The notes below the pieces were generated by a model. That model had not been told where the DNA came from and did not search any database. It saw only the letters and a list, made by a program, of their open reading frames with translations. Shown in pieces: positions 51,883-61,762 of a DNA stretch of 64,000 bases. The DNA comes from Sphingomonas sp. S2-65. Its GTDB lineage: Bacteria > Pseudomonadota > Alphaproteobacteria > Sphingomonadales > Sphingomonadaceae. The DNA is taken from positions 434,001-498,000 of the forward strand of contig NZ_CP090953.1 of the NCBI RefSeq assembly GCF_021513175.1. Direction: 5' to 3'. Position 1 is the stretch's first letter, and each line of letters starts with the position of its first letter. The position numbers and the translations under genes were made by a program.

Positions 51883-53384
51883 GCTTGGCCACGCTGCTGT
51901 CACGCACTCCGCGCCAGGAGGAAGGCGCCGCCGATCCCCGCGTCGCGATCATCGACATTGGTTCGAACTCGGTGCGGCTGGTGGTGTATCAGGGGCCAGC
52001 GCGGCTGCCGGCGATCCTGTTTAACGAAAAGGTTATGGCGGGTCTTGGCCGGTCGCTCGCTGAAACTGGGGCGATCGAAGCCGCCGGGTTGAAGCTTGCC
52101 GCATCGGCGCTCGCCCGCTTCGCCACCCTGGCGCGGGAGATGCAGGTAAACGAGTTGCGCACCGTCGCCACTGCGGCGGTTCGGGATGCGTCCAATGGGC
52201 ATTTGCTGATTGCTACGGCCCGGCAGCTGGGGCTGGAGGTCGAGTTGCTTCCTGGCGAGGAGGAGGCGACTGCCTCCGGCCTCGGCGTGCTTTCGGGGAT
52301 ACCGGATGCGGACGGGATCGTCGGCGATCTTGGCGGCGGTAGCCTGGAACTCGTGCGGGTCGTCGCAGGCGCGATTACCGACCGAATATCCTATCCGCTC
52401 GGTGTGCTGCGGCTTGGCCCGATCCGGGCGCAGGGTAAGGGCGTGCTCGACCGGACCGTCGGCAAGTTGATCCAGGAGACCGGCTGGGCAGGCAGGGGCA
52501 GGGGGCTCCCCTTCTATCTGGTGGGCGGCTCGTGGCGCTCACTGGCGAAGCTGGACATGCACCTTTCGGCCTACCCGCTGCCGGTAGTCCATCAATATAC
52601 CCTTTCGCTCGATCGTGTCGGCGAACTCACGCGAACGCTGGCCGATCTGTCGAAGGCCGAATTGAAGGCCGTTCCCGATCTGTCGAGCTCCCGCTTGCCC
52701 ACGCTCGGAAACGCGGCGGCATTGCTCACCACGGTTCTCAAGCATCTCGGCAGCAGCGGCACCGTCGTTTCCGCCTTTGGCTTGCGTGAAGGATTGCTGT
52801 TCCAGCGCCTCACGCGTGAGCAGCGCCAGGAGGACCCGCTGATCGTCGCCGCGCGCGACGAGGGGCGAAGGCTCGGACGCTTTCCCGAACATGGCGATCT
52901 GCTCGACCGCTGGATCGCGCCGCTATTCGCTGAAGAGCCCCCCGAGTTGGCACGGCTGCGGCATGCCGCCTGCTTGCTTGCCGATGTCGGCTGGCGCGCC
53001 AATCCCGAGTTTCGCGACGAGCGCGGCATGGAGATCGGACTGCACGGGAACTGGGTCGGTATCGATGCGACTGGCCGCGCGCTGATCGCCCAGGCGCTCT
53101 ATGCGTCGCTCGGCGGGAAGATGGACAGCCCCGAGCCCCTCGGCCGCCTTGCGGGATCCGAGGCGCTCCGCCGCGCCAAGCGCTGGGGTCTGGCGATGCG
53201 GCTCGGCCAGCGGCTGAGCGGCGGGGTCGCCGCGCCGCTGCGGCGCTCGCGCCTCGTGCTGGAGGACGGAACGCTGGCGCTGCTGCTAGAGCCTGAAGAC
53301 GAGGCACTGTACGGAGATACCGTCGAGCGCCGCCACAAGGCGCTGGCAGCCGCGTTCGGCCGCCAGCCTGTCGTGGAAATGTAG
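51879..53384 (+). CDS. ppx: Exopolyphosphatase (Ppx/GppA family)
   Basis: A 501-residue enzyme that degrades polyphosphate from the chain end. Actin-fold motifs: the phosphate-1 loop VAIIDIGSNSVRLVVYQG near residue 22 and the phosphate-2-like GDLGGGSLELV. A C-terminal HD-like region (LRHAACLLADVGWRANPEFR) is present. GTG start at 51879 overlaps the ppk1 stop. An open frame upstream is inside ppk1. With Ppk1, it lets polyphosphate be made and used. GppA (pppGpp hydrolase) activity cannot be excluded. Confidence 0.93.
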   Translation: MSLATLLSRTPRQEEGAADPRVAIIDIGSNSVRLVVYQGPARLPAILFNEKVMAGLGRSLAETGAIEAAGLKLAASALARFATLAREMQVNELRTVATAAVRDASNGHLLIATARQLGLEVELLPGEEEATASGLGVLSGIPDADGIVGDLGGGSLELVRVVAGAITDRISYPLGVLRLGPIRAQGKGVLDRTVGKLIQETGWAGRGRGLPFYLVGGSWRSLAKLDMHLSAYPLPVVHQYTLSLDRVGELTRTLADLSKAELKAVPDLSSSRLPTLGNAAALLTTVLKHLGSSGTVVSAFGLREGLLFQRLTREQRQEDPLIVAARDEGRRLGRFPEHGDLLDRWIAPLFAEEPPELARLRHAACLLADVGWRANPEFRDERGMEIGLHGNWVGIDATGRALIAQALYASLGGKMDSPEPLGRLAGSEALRRAKRWGLAMRLGQRLSGGVAAPLRRSRLVLEDGTLALLLEPEDEALYGDTVERRHKALAAAFGRQPVVEM

Positions 53385-53391
53385 CCGCGGC

Positions 53392-53685
53392 TCAGCCGCA
53401 GCGCGCGCTCTCGATCTTGCCGTCGGCGCTCAGATGCAGGTTCAGCCGATCCTCGCGATAGTCCATCGTCACCGCCATCCCCGGTTCGATCCAGCGCAGC
53501 GTCCTGGCGCCGGACAACCGCATTGCGTCGGCTGCCGCGGCGTCGCCACGCTGCTTGCCGAGCAAGGACGCCAACCCGTCGCTGGTGCAGGCGCCCGCAG
53601 GCGCGGCAGGCAGCTCGGCGACGGAGCGCTGCTGGGTGCAGCCGGCAGATGCCAGCACGGCCAGGGGCAGCAGGGTACGGATCAT
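53392..53685 (-). CDS. Peptidase inhibitor I78-family lipoprotein
   Basis: A 97-residue lipoprotein (MIRTLLPLAVLASAGCTQQR, lipobox ASAGC). The mature part matches the I78 inhibitor pattern: ACTSDGLASLLGKQRGDAAA then ARTLRWIEPGMAVTMDYRED-RLNLHLSADGKIES and a terminal CG. These inhibit serine proteases such as elastase or subtilisin, perhaps guarding the periplasm. Its ATG overlaps the rnd stop (ATGA at 53682-53685). Convergent to ppx, eight bases apart. Confidence 0.87.
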   Translation of the reverse strand: MIRTLLPLAVLASAGCTQQRSVAELPAAPAGACTSDGLASLLGKQRGDAAAADAMRLSGARTLRWIEPGMAVTMDYREDRLNLHLSADGKIESARCG

Positions 53686-54860
53686 TTGGACGGCTCCTCG
53701 GTACGGGTCATCACCAGCTTTCCGTTGCGGACGGTGAACCCCAGCTGACCCTCGACCAGTTCCAGCGCGTCGCGGCCGAACTGCTCGTACCGCCAGCCCT
53801 CCAAAATCGGCAGGCCGTGGCGCACGCCGGCGGCCAGCGATTCCAGATCCTCCGACCGGGCCAGCAACCGGGAGGCGACGTTGATCTCCTTGGCGCGGAT
53901 CTTGAGCAGCAGCTTGAGCAGATCGGCGACCAGCGCGCCGTCCTTGCCCAGCGCCGGCTTACGCTCATCGCGCGAGGGCATTTCGGCGCTCGACATCGGC
54001 TTCGCACCTTCGATTGCCGCCATCAGCCGCCCGCCAATGTCGTTGTTCGCCCATGCCGCCGATAACCCGCGAACGCGCGTGAGGTCTGCCTGTTTGCGGG
54101 GAGGATTGCTCGCGATGTCGGCCAGCGTCTCGTCCTTCACGATGCGGCCGCGCGGCAGATCCTTGCCCTGTGCTTCGAGCTCGCGCCAACGGGCTAGCGC
54201 CTTCAGTCGACCCAGCACCTCGGGCTTGCGGCTGGAAATGCGCACCCGCTCCCAGGCGAGATCGGGGTCGTTGCGATAATTCTCAGGGTCGCCCAGTCGC
54301 TCCATCTCCTGGTTGAGCCATACGCCACGACCGCTCTTGCGCAGCTTGTCGAGCATCTTGGGGAAGATACGGGACAAATGGGTGACGTCGCCGATCGCAT
54401 ATTCGATCTGCCGAGCATCGAGCGGCCGTCGCGCCCAGTCGGTGAAACGCGCGCCCTTGTCGACGACGATCCCCAGATAGGTGTCGACAAGGTTGGAATA
54501 GCCGATCTGCTCGCCTTGCCCCAGGGCCATCGCTGCGACCTGCGTGTCAAACAGCGGGAAAGGGGTCTTGCCGGTCAAGTTGTAGACGATCTCCAGGTCC
54601 TGGCCGCCGGCATGGAAGACTTTGAGTACCTCGTCATTCTCGGTCATCAGATCGAGCAGTGGCTTGAGGTCCAATCCCGGCGCCATCGGATCGATCGCCG
54701 CGGCTTCTTCCGTGTTCGCCACCTGGATCAGGCAGAGCTCGGGCCAATAGCTGTTTTCCCGCATGAACTCGGTGTCGACCGTGATGAAGTCGGACTTCGC
54801 GAGGCGGGTGCAGAGAGCGGCGAGGGTTGCGGTATCCTCGATCAGGCCATGTATGTGCAT
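53682..54860 (-). CDS. rnd: Ribonuclease D
   Basis: A 392-residue 3' exoribonuclease that trims tRNA precursors. DEDD residues are visible: D29 and E31 (TVDTEFMREN), an aspartate in HAGGQDLEIVYN, and the Y-x3-D in YAIGDVTHLS. The HRDC domain occupies the middle and end (RDLPRGRIVKDETLADIASN region). Length is typical. Divergent from aspS; a promoter-like region lies in the 115-base gap. Confidence 0.96.
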   Translation of the reverse strand: MHIHGLIEDTATLAALCTRLAKSDFITVDTEFMRENSYWPELCLIQVANTEEAAAIDPMAPGLDLKPLLDLMTENDEVLKVFHAGGQDLEIVYNLTGKTPFPLFDTQVAAMALGQGEQIGYSNLVDTYLGIVVDKGARFTDWARRPLDARQIEYAIGDVTHLSRIFPKMLDKLRKSGRGVWLNQEMERLGDPENYRNDPDLAWERVRISSRKPEVLGRLKALARWRELEAQGKDLPRGRIVKDETLADIASNPPRKQADLTRVRGLSAAWANNDIGGRLMAAIEGAKPMSSAEMPSRDERKPALGKDGALVADLLKLLLKIRAKEINVASRLLARSEDLESLAAGVRHGLPILEGWRYEQFGRDALELVEGQLGFTVRNGKLVMTRTEEPSK

Positions 54861-54902
54861 CGGAAGCCCTTATACGGGTCTTCGGGTTGACAAAAGTGGG
54901 GT

Positions 54903-54931
54903 CTGACAGGAATGCGCGGCCACGCTATTTA
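54903..54931 (+). promoter_or_regulatory. Probable sigma-70-type promoter for aspS
   Basis: CTGACA (54903-54908) and TATTTA (54926-54931) are 17 bases apart, 44 bases ahead of the aspS ATG at 54976. Five of six and four of six consensus matches. Another TTGACA at 54887 has no good -10 partner. Confidence 0.5.
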
Positions 54932-54975
54932 GACCCTGTGCCTCCGCGGGGCCGACGATCATCGAGAGAATGACC

Positions 54976-56814
54976 ATGCACCCCTATCGCACGCATACCT
55001 GCGCCCAGCTCCGCGCCGACCATGTCGGCCAGGAAGTCCGTGTTTCCGGCTGGGTACATCGCAAGCGCGACCATGGGGATCTGGTGTTCATCGATCTGCG
55101 CGACCATTACGGCGTGACTCAGATCGTCACCGACGTTAGCGGCCCCGCGTTCGCCGTCATCGAGTCGTTGCGTAGCGAGGCCGTCATCACGGTGACCGGC
55201 ACGGTCGTCGCGCGCGACGCCAGCGTCGTGAACCCGAACTTGCCGACCGGCCAGATCGAAGTTCGCGCGGCTCAGGTCACCGTCCAGTCCGTCGCGCAGG
55301 AACTGCCGCTCCCCGTGTTCGGCGACTCCGAATATCCGGAAGATATCCGGCTGCGCTATCGCTTCCTCGATCTGCGCCGCGACAAGGTGCACAAGAACAT
55401 CCTGCTGCGCTCCAACGTCATTTCCTCGCTGCGCCGCCGGATGATCGATCAGGGTTTCACCGAATTCCAGACCCCTATCCTGACCGCGTCGAGCCCCGAG
55501 GGCGCCCGTGACTATCTCGTTCCCAGCCGCGTCCACCCTGGCAAGTTCTACGCGCTCCCCCAGGCGCCGCAGATGTTCAAGCAGCTGCTCATGGTCGCCG
55601 GCTTCGACCGCTATTTCCAGATCGCCCCCTGCTTCCGCGACGAGGACGCCCGCGCCGACCGTAGCCCGGGCGAGTTCTACCAGCTCGATTTCGAGATGAG
55701 CTATGTGACCCAGGATGACGTGTTCGCCGCGATCGAGCCGGTGCTGCACGGCGTGTTCGAAGAGTTCGCCGATTGGGAAGGGAAGGGCCGCAGCGTTTCG
55801 GCGCTGCCGTTCAAGCGCATCCCCTACCGCGAATCGATGCTGAAATACGGCAATGACAAGCCTGACCTGCGCAATCCGCTGCTGATCACCGACGTCTCCG
55901 ACCACTTCAAGGGCTCGGGCTTCAGCCGATTCGCGTCGATGGTCGAGGGCGGTGACGTCGTCCGCGCGGTGCCGGCACCCGGCACGCACGAGAAGTCCCG
56001 GAAATTCTTCGACGACATGAACAGCTGGGCGCAGAGCGAAGGCTTCCCTGGCCTCGGCTATGCGACGCAGAAGGACGGCGTGTTCGGCGGCCCGATCGCC
56101 AACAACCATGGCCAGGAGGGTATGAAGGCGATTGCCCAGGCGATGGGCCTTGGCCCCAATGACGGCATTTTCTTCGCCGCCGGCAAGGAAGCCCAGGCCG
56201 CCAAGCTCGCCGGCCTCGCCCGCACCCGCGCGGCGGAACAGCTCGACCTGATCGACAAGAAGCGCTTTGAATTCTGCTGGATCGTCGACTTCCCGATGTT
56301 CGAATATGACGAGGACACCAAGAAGGTGGACTTCAGCCACAATCCGTTCTCGATGCCGCAGGGTGAACTGGAAGCGCTGGAGACCAAGGACCCGCTCGAT
56401 ATCCTCGCCTTCCAGTACGACATCGTCTGCAACGGCATTGAGCTGAGCTCGGGCGCGATCCGGAATCACCGTCCGGAAATCATGTACAAGGCGTTCGAGA
56501 TCGCCGGCTACAGCCAGGCCGATGTCGACGCGAACTTCGCCGGCATGATCAACGCGTTCAAGTTCGGCGCCCCCCCGCACGGCGGCTCGGCCCCGGGCGT
56601 CGACCGCATCGTCATGCTGCTCGCCGACGAACCCAACATCCGCGAAGTCATCACCTTCCCGATGACGCAAAAGGCCGAGGATCTGATGATGGGCGCGCCG
56701 TCCTTCGTCAGCGAGAAGCAGCTGAAGGAACTCAGCATCCGCCTCTCGCCGCAGATCGCGGCGGACCTGGCAAAGAAAGGCACCGACGGCATCGTCGATC
56801 CAGCGGCCGGCTGA
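54976..56814 (+). CDS. aspS: Aspartate-tRNA ligase
   Basis: A 612-residue class II synthetase. N-terminal OB-fold anticodon domain ([20 protein letters not shown]), motif 2 ([20 protein letters not shown]), the bacterial insertion domain ([20 protein letters not shown]), and motif 3 ([19 protein letters not shown]) are all seen. The ATG at 54976 is preferred to one at 54970, because the GAGAG run sits at a proper distance from it. In alphaproteobacteria the enzyme may also charge tRNA-Asn; that cannot be decided here. Confidence 0.97.
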   Translation: MHPYRTHTCAQLRADHVGQEVRVSGWVHRKRDHGDLVFIDLRDHYGVTQIVTDVSGPAFAVIESLRSEAVITVTGTVVARDASVVNPNLPTGQIEVRAAQVTVQSVAQELPLPVFGDSEYPEDIRLRYRFLDLRRDKVHKNILLRSNVISSLRRRMIDQGFTEFQTPILTASSPEGARDYLVPSRVHPGKFYALPQAPQMFKQLLMVAGFDRYFQIAPCFRDEDARADRSPGEFYQLDFEMSYVTQDDVFAAIEPVLHGVFEEFADWEGKGRSVSALPFKRIPYRESMLKYGNDKPDLRNPLLITDVSDHFKGSGFSRFASMVEGGDVVRAVPAPGTHEKSRKFFDDMNSWAQSEGFPGLGYATQKDGVFGGPIANNHGQEGMKAIAQAMGLGPNDGIFFAAGKEAQAAKLAGLARTRAAEQLDLIDKKRFEFCWIVDFPMFEYDEDTKKVDFSHNPFSMPQGELEALETKDPLDILAFQYDIVCNGIELSSGAIRNHRPEIMYKAFEIAGYSQADVDANFAGMINAFKFGAPPHGGSAPGVDRIVMLLADEPNIREVITFPMTQKAEDLMMGAPSFVSEKQLKELSIRLSPQIAADLAKKGTDGIVDPAAG

Positions 56815-56818
56815 GCCA

Positions 56819-56846
56819 GGGCGCTCCGGCCCTCGCCGGGGCGCCC
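56819..56846 (+). terminator. Terminator-like hairpin after aspS
   Basis: GGGCGCTCCGG pairs with CCGGGGCGCCC (one G-T pair) around a six-base loop, five bases past the aspS stop. No T-run. Confidence 0.5.
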
Positions 56847-56891
56847 CCGCGCGCCTATATGGTCCGGTAACGAAGCCGCGCAGGAGAGAGC

Positions 56892-58283
56892 ATGTTGGAC
56901 CCGGCGAACCCCCGCGCCCGCACCCGCGCGGAAGCGACGATAGGCCTGGCCGACCTGTTCACGATCGGTATGGGCCCGTCCAGCTCGCACACCGTCGGGC
57001 CGATGCGCGCCGCCGCCGCCTTTGCCGAGGCCGCGCTGGACCGTGGCGCGCCCACCGGCGTTTCCTGCGAGCTGTTCGGTTCACTCGCGCTCACCGGTCG
57101 TGGCCATGCCACCGACACTGCGGTGATCCTTGGTCTCGCCGGCCACCGCCCCGACGCGGTGGATCCGGACGCCGTCGCTACCATCGTCTCCACCATCCGC
57201 GCGGAGGAACAGCTTGTGCTCGGCGGGCATGTCGCGGTGCCGTTCGTCGAGGGCCGCCACCTGATCTTCCGGGACGACCGCTTCCTGCCCGCGCATCCCA
57301 ACGGCATGCGCTTCGTCGCGCATTATGCCGATGCCGAACCCTTTGAGAGCTTCGTCTATTCGATCGGCGGCGGCGCCATCGTCGAGGGCGGCTGCGAGCC
57401 GCCCCAGACCAACGTGAAGCTGCCCTTCGCCTTCACCTCAGGCGCCGAACTGCTCGCGGTCGGCGAAGCGCAGGGCGTCTCGATCGCCGACATCGTCCGC
57501 GCCAACGAATCGGCTTGGCGCGACGATACCGAAACTGACGCCTTTATTGATAGCCTGCGCGCAGCCATGTCGGCCTGCATCGATCGCGGCTGCCGCGGGG
57601 AGGGCGAGCTTCCCGGCGGGCTGAAGGTCAAGCGCCGCGCCCGCGACCTTCACCAGCGACTGATCGCTCGCGGCCCGCGCAGCGATCCCTCGCTGGTCTT
57701 CGACTGGGTCAGCCTCTGGGCACTCGCCGTCAACGAAGAGAACGCCGCCGGCGGCCGCGTCGTCACCGCGCCGACCAACGGTGCGGCCGGCGTGATCCCG
57801 GCGGTCTTGCGCTACTACGAGACCTTCTGCGCCGCGCCGACCCCGGCAGGCGCGCGCACCTTCCTGCTCACCGCCGCCGCGATCGGCTTTCTGTACAAGA
57901 AACGCGCTTCGATCTCCGCCGCTGAAATGGGCTGCCAGGGTGAAGTCGGCGTTGCCTGCTCGATGGCCGCGGCCGGCCTCGCCGCAGCCTTGGGTGCCAC
58001 AAATGCCCAGATCGAGAACGCCGCCGAGATCGGCATGGAGCATAATCTCGGCCTCACCTGCGACCCGATCGGCGGCCTTGTCCAGATCCCGTGTATCGAG
58101 CGCAACACGATGGGCGCGATCAAGGCGATCAATGCCGCCTATCTCGCGCTGCACGGCGATGGCAGCCATATCGTCAGCCTCGATGCGGTGATCGAGACCA
58201 TGCGCCAGACCGGCGAAGACATGCGCTCCAAGTACAAGGAAACCGCCCAGGGCGGGCTCGCGGTCAACGTCGTCGCCTGCTGA
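56892..58283 (+). CDS. sdaA: L-serine ammonia-lyase, iron-sulfur-dependent
   Basis: A 463-residue single-chain enzyme, turning serine into pyruvate and ammonia. It contains the alpha/beta regions in order: [27 protein letters not shown] start ([18 protein letters not shown]), a serine-binding beta part, and the cluster-binding cysteines ([14 protein letters not shown] and [23 protein letters not shown]). The likely iron-sulfur ligands are conserved. A 77-base gap from aspS contains a terminator. Start ATG at 56892 follows a GGAGAG ribosome site. Confidence 0.96.
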   Translation: MLDPANPRARTRAEATIGLADLFTIGMGPSSSHTVGPMRAAAAFAEAALDRGAPTGVSCELFGSLALTGRGHATDTAVILGLAGHRPDAVDPDAVATIVSTIRAEEQLVLGGHVAVPFVEGRHLIFRDDRFLPAHPNGMRFVAHYADAEPFESFVYSIGGGAIVEGGCEPPQTNVKLPFAFTSGAELLAVGEAQGVSIADIVRANESAWRDDTETDAFIDSLRAAMSACIDRGCRGEGELPGGLKVKRRARDLHQRLIARGPRSDPSLVFDWVSLWALAVNEENAAGGRVVTAPTNGAAGVIPAVLRYYETFCAAPTPAGARTFLLTAAAIGFLYKKRASISAAEMGCQGEVGVACSMAAAGLAAALGATNAQIENAAEIGMEHNLGLTCDPIGGLVQIPCIERNTMGAIKAINAAYLALHGDGSHIVSLDAVIETMRQTGEDMRSKYKETAQGGLAVNVVAC

Positions 58284-58319
58284 TGCAGCGTTTCGCCGCG
58301 TCCGCACGTTAGGGCGCGC

Positions 58320-59108
58320 ATGACGATCGACCTGCGCGACTATGAAGCCGGTGACCCCTTTGACGGCCACTACAAGAAGAAACTCAAAAAGCTCCAGGAC
58401 CGGCTGAGCCGCATCCATTACGCGCATATCGTCCATAAGCGCCGCGCGATCATCTTGTTCGAAGGATGGGACGCGGCGGGGAAGGGCGGCATTATCCAGC
58501 GGCTGACTGCCAAATGGGACCCGCGCTATTTCGAGGTATGGCCGATCTCCGCGCCGACTCCCGAGGAAAAGGCCCGTCACTTCCTCTGGCGCTTCTGGCG
58601 CCGCCTGCCGTCCGACCACAACATCGCGATCTTCGACCGCAGCTGGTATGGCCGCGTCTTGGTCGAGCGGGTCGAGGGCTATGCGATCGAGGCGGAGTGG
58701 CGCGAGGGCTATGCCGCGATCAACGACTTCGAGACCCAACAGGTCGCCGATGGCACCACGCTGATCAAGATCTTCGTCCACACCACCCAGGAGACCCAGG
58801 ATGCGCGGCTGAAGGACCGCATCGAACATCCATGGAAGCGGTGGAAAACCGGCCTGGACGACTTCCGCAACCGTTCGAAGCGCGCCGAGTATCTCGACGC
58901 CATGGACGATATGTTCCGGAAGACGGACACCGACAACGCGCCCTGGATCGTGATCGACGGCAACGACAAGAAGGCGGCGCGCATCGCAGCACTCACCGTC
59001 ATTGCCGACGCGCTCGAACGGCAGGTGCCCATGACGCCCCCGGAGCTCAACCCAGAAGTTATCGAGGTGGCGCAAAAGGCGCTAGGCAAGCTCGACCTGG
59101 ACGACTGA
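58320..59108 (+). CDS. ppk2: Polyphosphate kinase 2 (PPK2)
   Basis: A 262-residue P-loop enzyme that uses polyphosphate to phosphorylate nucleotides, or the reverse. Walker A is EGWDAAGKGGIIQR (residues 48-61). A Walker B-like DRSWYGRVLVERVEG follows, and the lid/nucleotide-binding blocks HPWKRWKTGLDDFRNRSKRA are present. Which class (NDP or NMP kinase) is not readable. Only 36 bases separate it from sdaA. The genome thus has both Ppk1 and Ppk2 types within nine kilobases. Confidence 0.93.
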   Translation: MTIDLRDYEAGDPFDGHYKKKLKKLQDRLSRIHYAHIVHKRRAIILFEGWDAAGKGGIIQRLTAKWDPRYFEVWPISAPTPEEKARHFLWRFWRRLPSDHNIAIFDRSWYGRVLVERVEGYAIEAEWREGYAAINDFETQQVADGTTLIKIFVHTTQETQDARLKDRIEHPWKRWKTGLDDFRNRSKRAEYLDAMDDMFRKTDTDNAPWIVIDGNDKKAARIAALTVIADALERQVPMTPPELNPEVIEVAQKALGKLDLDD

Positions 59109-59117
59109 GATAGGCGT

Positions 59118-59747
59118 TCAGGCGGCGGCGAAGCTTCCGTCGTCGTCCATGACGTGCAGGGCGCCGTCGGCGATTGCGAAATATGCGCCGTGCAGCGCCA
59201 GCTTGCCTGCCGCTTCGCGCTCCGCGACCCAGGGGAAAGTGCGCAGATTGGCTAGCGACACTCGCACCGTCTCCAGCTCCAGCGCGCGCACGGCTTCGGG
59301 GCCGTCGCCATGCTCGGCGACGATCCGGTCGCGCGCCTCATCCAAGATGTCGACCCAATGTGCGATGAAGCCGCCGGCGCCTGGCTCGGCATCGGCGAAG
59401 CGCTTGGTGAGCGCGGCATGGACGCCGCCGCACGCGCCATGGCCCATTACCACGATCTCAGGCACCTCAAGCTGCGTCACCGCGAATTCCAGTGCGGCCG
59501 ATACGCCATGACGCCCGCCGCCGGTCTCAAACGGCGGGACCAGATTGGCGACGTTGCGCACCACGAAGATTTCGCCGGGCAGCGTATCGAAGATCTGGGC
59601 CGGATCGACACGGCTGTCGGAACAGGCGATCACCATCACCTTGGGGTCCTGGCCCTGGGACAGTTCGGCCCAGCGCTCGCGCTGGCGCCGATAGTCACTG
59701 GTGCGGAAACGCTGATAGCCGTCGAGCAGGTCGGTAAAGTCTGTCAT
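59118..59747 (-). CDS. Beta-type carbonic anhydrase
   Basis: A 209-residue zinc enzyme that interconverts CO2 and bicarbonate. Zinc and catalytic residues are at C42, D44 and R46 (ACSDSRVDP) and H103, C106 (GHGACGG). The ATG at 59747 (MTDFTDLLDGYQRFRTSDYR) is chosen. An open frame upstream to 60314 covers the lipA region in another strand and frame and is not real. Convergent to ppk2 and divergent from lipA. Confidence 0.95.
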   Translation of the reverse strand: MTDFTDLLDGYQRFRTSDYRRQRERWAELSQGQDPKVMVIACSDSRVDPAQIFDTLPGEIFVVRNVANLVPPFETGGGRHGVSAALEFAVTQLEVPEIVVMGHGACGGVHAALTKRFADAEPGAGGFIAHWVDILDEARDRIVAEHGDGPEAVRALELETVRVSLANLRTFPWVAEREAAGKLALHGAYFAIADGALHVMDDDGSFAAA

Positions 59748-59859
59748 GGCACCTCTATAATCACGCGCGCCGCGGTTGCGAACCCGCTTCGGCGCGCTGC
59801 AATCACGGATGCACAGCGCTTGGTTGTGTGTGGGCAGGCGGATCGCTATTTGCCCCTGC

Positions 59860-60780
59860 ATGAACGAGATGTCGCCGCTTCCCCGTCCCGAGCGTGTCCG
59901 CAAGCCGGACTGGATCCGCGTGAAAGCGCCGACCTCCGCCGGCTTTGCCCAGACTCGCGCGCTGATGCGCTCGAAGAGCCTGACGACGGTGTGCGAAGAG
60001 GCGGCCTGCCCGAACATCGGCGAGTGCTGGTCGAAGAAGCACGCCACGGTGATGATCCTTGGCGACACCTGCACGCGCGCCTGCGCCTTCTGCAACGTCA
60101 AGACCGGCATGCCGCGCGCTGTCGACCCGATGGAGCCCAACAACGTCGCCGATGCCGCGGCGCAGATGGGCCTGGAGCATATCGTCATCACCTCGGTCGA
60201 TCGTGACGATCTGCCGGACGGCGGCGCCAAGCAGTTCGTCAAGGTGATCGAGGCGATTCGCAAGTCCAACCCGATCACCACGATCGAGATTCTGACCCCT
60301 GACTTCCGCAACAAGCACGAGCAGGCAGTCGAGATGATCGTCGCGGCGCGGCCCGACGTCTACAACCACAATCTCGAAACGGTGCCGCGGCTCTATCCGA
60401 CGATCCGCCCTGGCGCGCGCTACTACGCCTCGATCCGGCTGCTGGAGACGGTGAAGAAGCTCGATCCGTCGATCTTCACCAAGTCGGGCATCATGCTGGG
60501 CTTGGGCGAAGAGCGTCTGGAAGTGCACCAGGTCATGGACGACATGCGCTCCGCCGACATCGATTTCCTAACCATGGGGCAGTATCTCCAGCCCACGCCC
60601 AAGCATGCCAAGGTGATCGACTTCGTCACGCCCCAGGCATTCAATTCCTACGGCGCGATCGCTCGGGCCAAGGGGTTCCTGCTGGTAGCATCCTCGCCGC
60701 TGACGCGCTCGAGCTACCATGCCGGCGACGATTTCGCGAAGATGCGCGCTGCGCGTGAGGCCAAGCTCGCGCGTGCCTAA
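59860..60780 (+). CDS. lipA: Lipoyl synthase
   Basis: A 306-residue radical-SAM enzyme inserting two sulfurs into octanoyl-lipoyl domains. Auxiliary cluster cysteines are C45, C50 and C56 ([12 protein letters not shown]), and the radical-SAM set is C71, C75 and C78 (CTRACAFC). Later blocks include [28 protein letters not shown] and the C-terminal [14 protein letters not shown]. The ATG at 59860 ([13 protein letters not shown]) is preferred; another at 59869 is possible. The end overlaps ratA by eight bases. Confidence 0.97.
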   Translation: MNEMSPLPRPERVRKPDWIRVKAPTSAGFAQTRALMRSKSLTTVCEEAACPNIGECWSKKHATVMILGDTCTRACAFCNVKTGMPRAVDPMEPNNVADAAAQMGLEHIVITSVDRDDLPDGGAKQFVKVIEAIRKSNPITTIEILTPDFRNKHEQAVEMIVAARPDVYNHNLETVPRLYPTIRPGARYYASIRLLETVKKLDPSIFTKSGIMLGLGEERLEVHQVMDDMRSADIDFLTMGQYLQPTPKHAKVIDFVTPQAFNSYGAIARAKGFLLVASSPLTRSSYHAGDDFAKMRAAREAKLARA

Positions 60781-61261
60781 GCATTCCGAAACGCGCTCGT
60801 TGCCCTATGCGCCCGAGCAGATGTTCGACCTGGTCGCCGATGTCGGCCGCTATGGCGAGTTTCTTCCTTGGGTATCGGCGGTGCGCGTTCGTACGAACAG
60901 CGACACGCAGATGGTTGCGGACCTGATCGTCGGGTTCAAGGGCCTGCGCGAAAGCTTCACGTCCAAGGTGGAGAAGCAGCGTCCAGAGCATATCCGCGTC
61001 GACTATCTCGAAGGCCCGCTCAAATATCTCAACAACGACTGGACGTTCCGCCCGGACGGGCAGGGCGGGTGCCACGTCGATTTCTGCGTCGACTTCGCCT
61101 TCAAGAGCCGGGTGTTCGAGATGCTCGCCGGGCAGGTGTTCGACCGGGCATTGCGCAAGATGATCAACGCGTTCGAGGAACGCGCCGCCCGCCTCTATGG
61201 CGACGGATCCGCCTCGGCTGTCCCCGGCATCAGTAGTTCGAGCGCGCACAACGCCGCCTGA
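60773..61261 (+). CDS. ratA: RatA/COQ10-type START-domain protein
   Basis: A 162-residue protein of the polyketide-cyclase/START fold. GTG at 60773 gives [20 protein letters not shown], then [36 protein letters not shown] and [11 protein letters not shown]. Named RatA after a supposed E. coli toxin, but most relatives are coenzyme-Q binding chaperones (COQ10-like). The GTG start overlaps lipA by eight bases, a common pairing. The final 20 residues are alanine- and serine-rich and overlap cinA antisense by 67 bases. Confidence 0.9.
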   Translation: MPKHSETRSLPYAPEQMFDLVADVGRYGEFLPWVSAVRVRTNSDTQMVADLIVGFKGLRESFTSKVEKQRPEHIRVDYLEGPLKYLNNDWTFRPDGQGGCHVDFCVDFAFKSRVFEMLAGQVFDRALRKMINAFEERAARLYGDGSASAVPGISSSSAHNAA

Positions 61262-61725
61262 AGGCGGACGCCTCCGCGCCCGCTATCTTCGAAGTGCCGG
61301 GCATCGGCAACGATGTGCTGCGGGTCCGCGCCGCGCTCCGCTTGAGCGAATACGACCGTGCCCACCGGCTTTTTCTCCGACCCGCCACCGGGACCGGCAA
61401 TGCCGGTGATAGCCACCGCGACATCGGCATTCGACCGCTTCAGCGCACCCTGAGCCATGCTCCAGGCCACCGCGATCGATACCGCGCCAAAGGTCTCCAG
61501 CACGTCGCCGCTGACGCGCAGTGCCTCGGTCTTGGCCTCGTTCGAATAAGTGACAAAGCCGACCTCGAACACGTCGGACGAGCCTGGAAGCTCGGTCAGC
61601 GCCGCCGATACCAGCCCACCGGTGCAGCTCTCCGCAACCGCGATCTTGCGGCCCAAGGCTCGATTGGCCTCGATGACCTTGCGCGCGGCGTCGACGAGTT
61701 CGTCAGGAAGAATCGTATCCATCAC
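61195..61725 (-). CDS. CinA C-terminal-type nicotinamide-nucleotide amidohydrolase
   Basis: A 176-residue protein equal to the C-terminal domain of CinA (PncC type), which recycles NMN to NaMN. It shows KIAVAESCTGGLVSAALTEL, YSNEAKTEALRV, VAWSMAQGALKRS and AITGIAGPGGGSEKKPVGTVVFA. Length fits a stand-alone PncC. The start is ATG at 61725. It overlaps the ratA tail on the other strand over 61195-61261, which is unusual. Confidence 0.92.
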   Translation of the reverse strand: MMDTILPDELVDAARKVIEANRALGRKIAVAESCTGGLVSAALTELPGSSDVFEVGFVTYSNEAKTEALRVSGDVLETFGAVSIAVAWSMAQGALKRSNADVAVAITGIAGPGGGSEKKPVGTVVFAQAERGADPQHIVADARHFEDSGRGGVRLQAALCALELLMPGTAEADPSP

Positions 61726-61762
61726 GCGCTTGGCTCTGCCAGCTTCCAGGCCGCGACGCGAG

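Noticed and set aside
54925..56670. A 581-residue frame antisense to aspS.
   Set aside because: Composition shadow of the synthase gene; no domain motifs and rich in repeated acidic/aromatic runs typical of antisense frames.
60773..61261. RatA as the toxin of a toxin-antitoxin pair.
   Set aside because: No antitoxin (RatB) gene is adjacent; coupling to lipA and the COQ10/START fold point to a housekeeping role.
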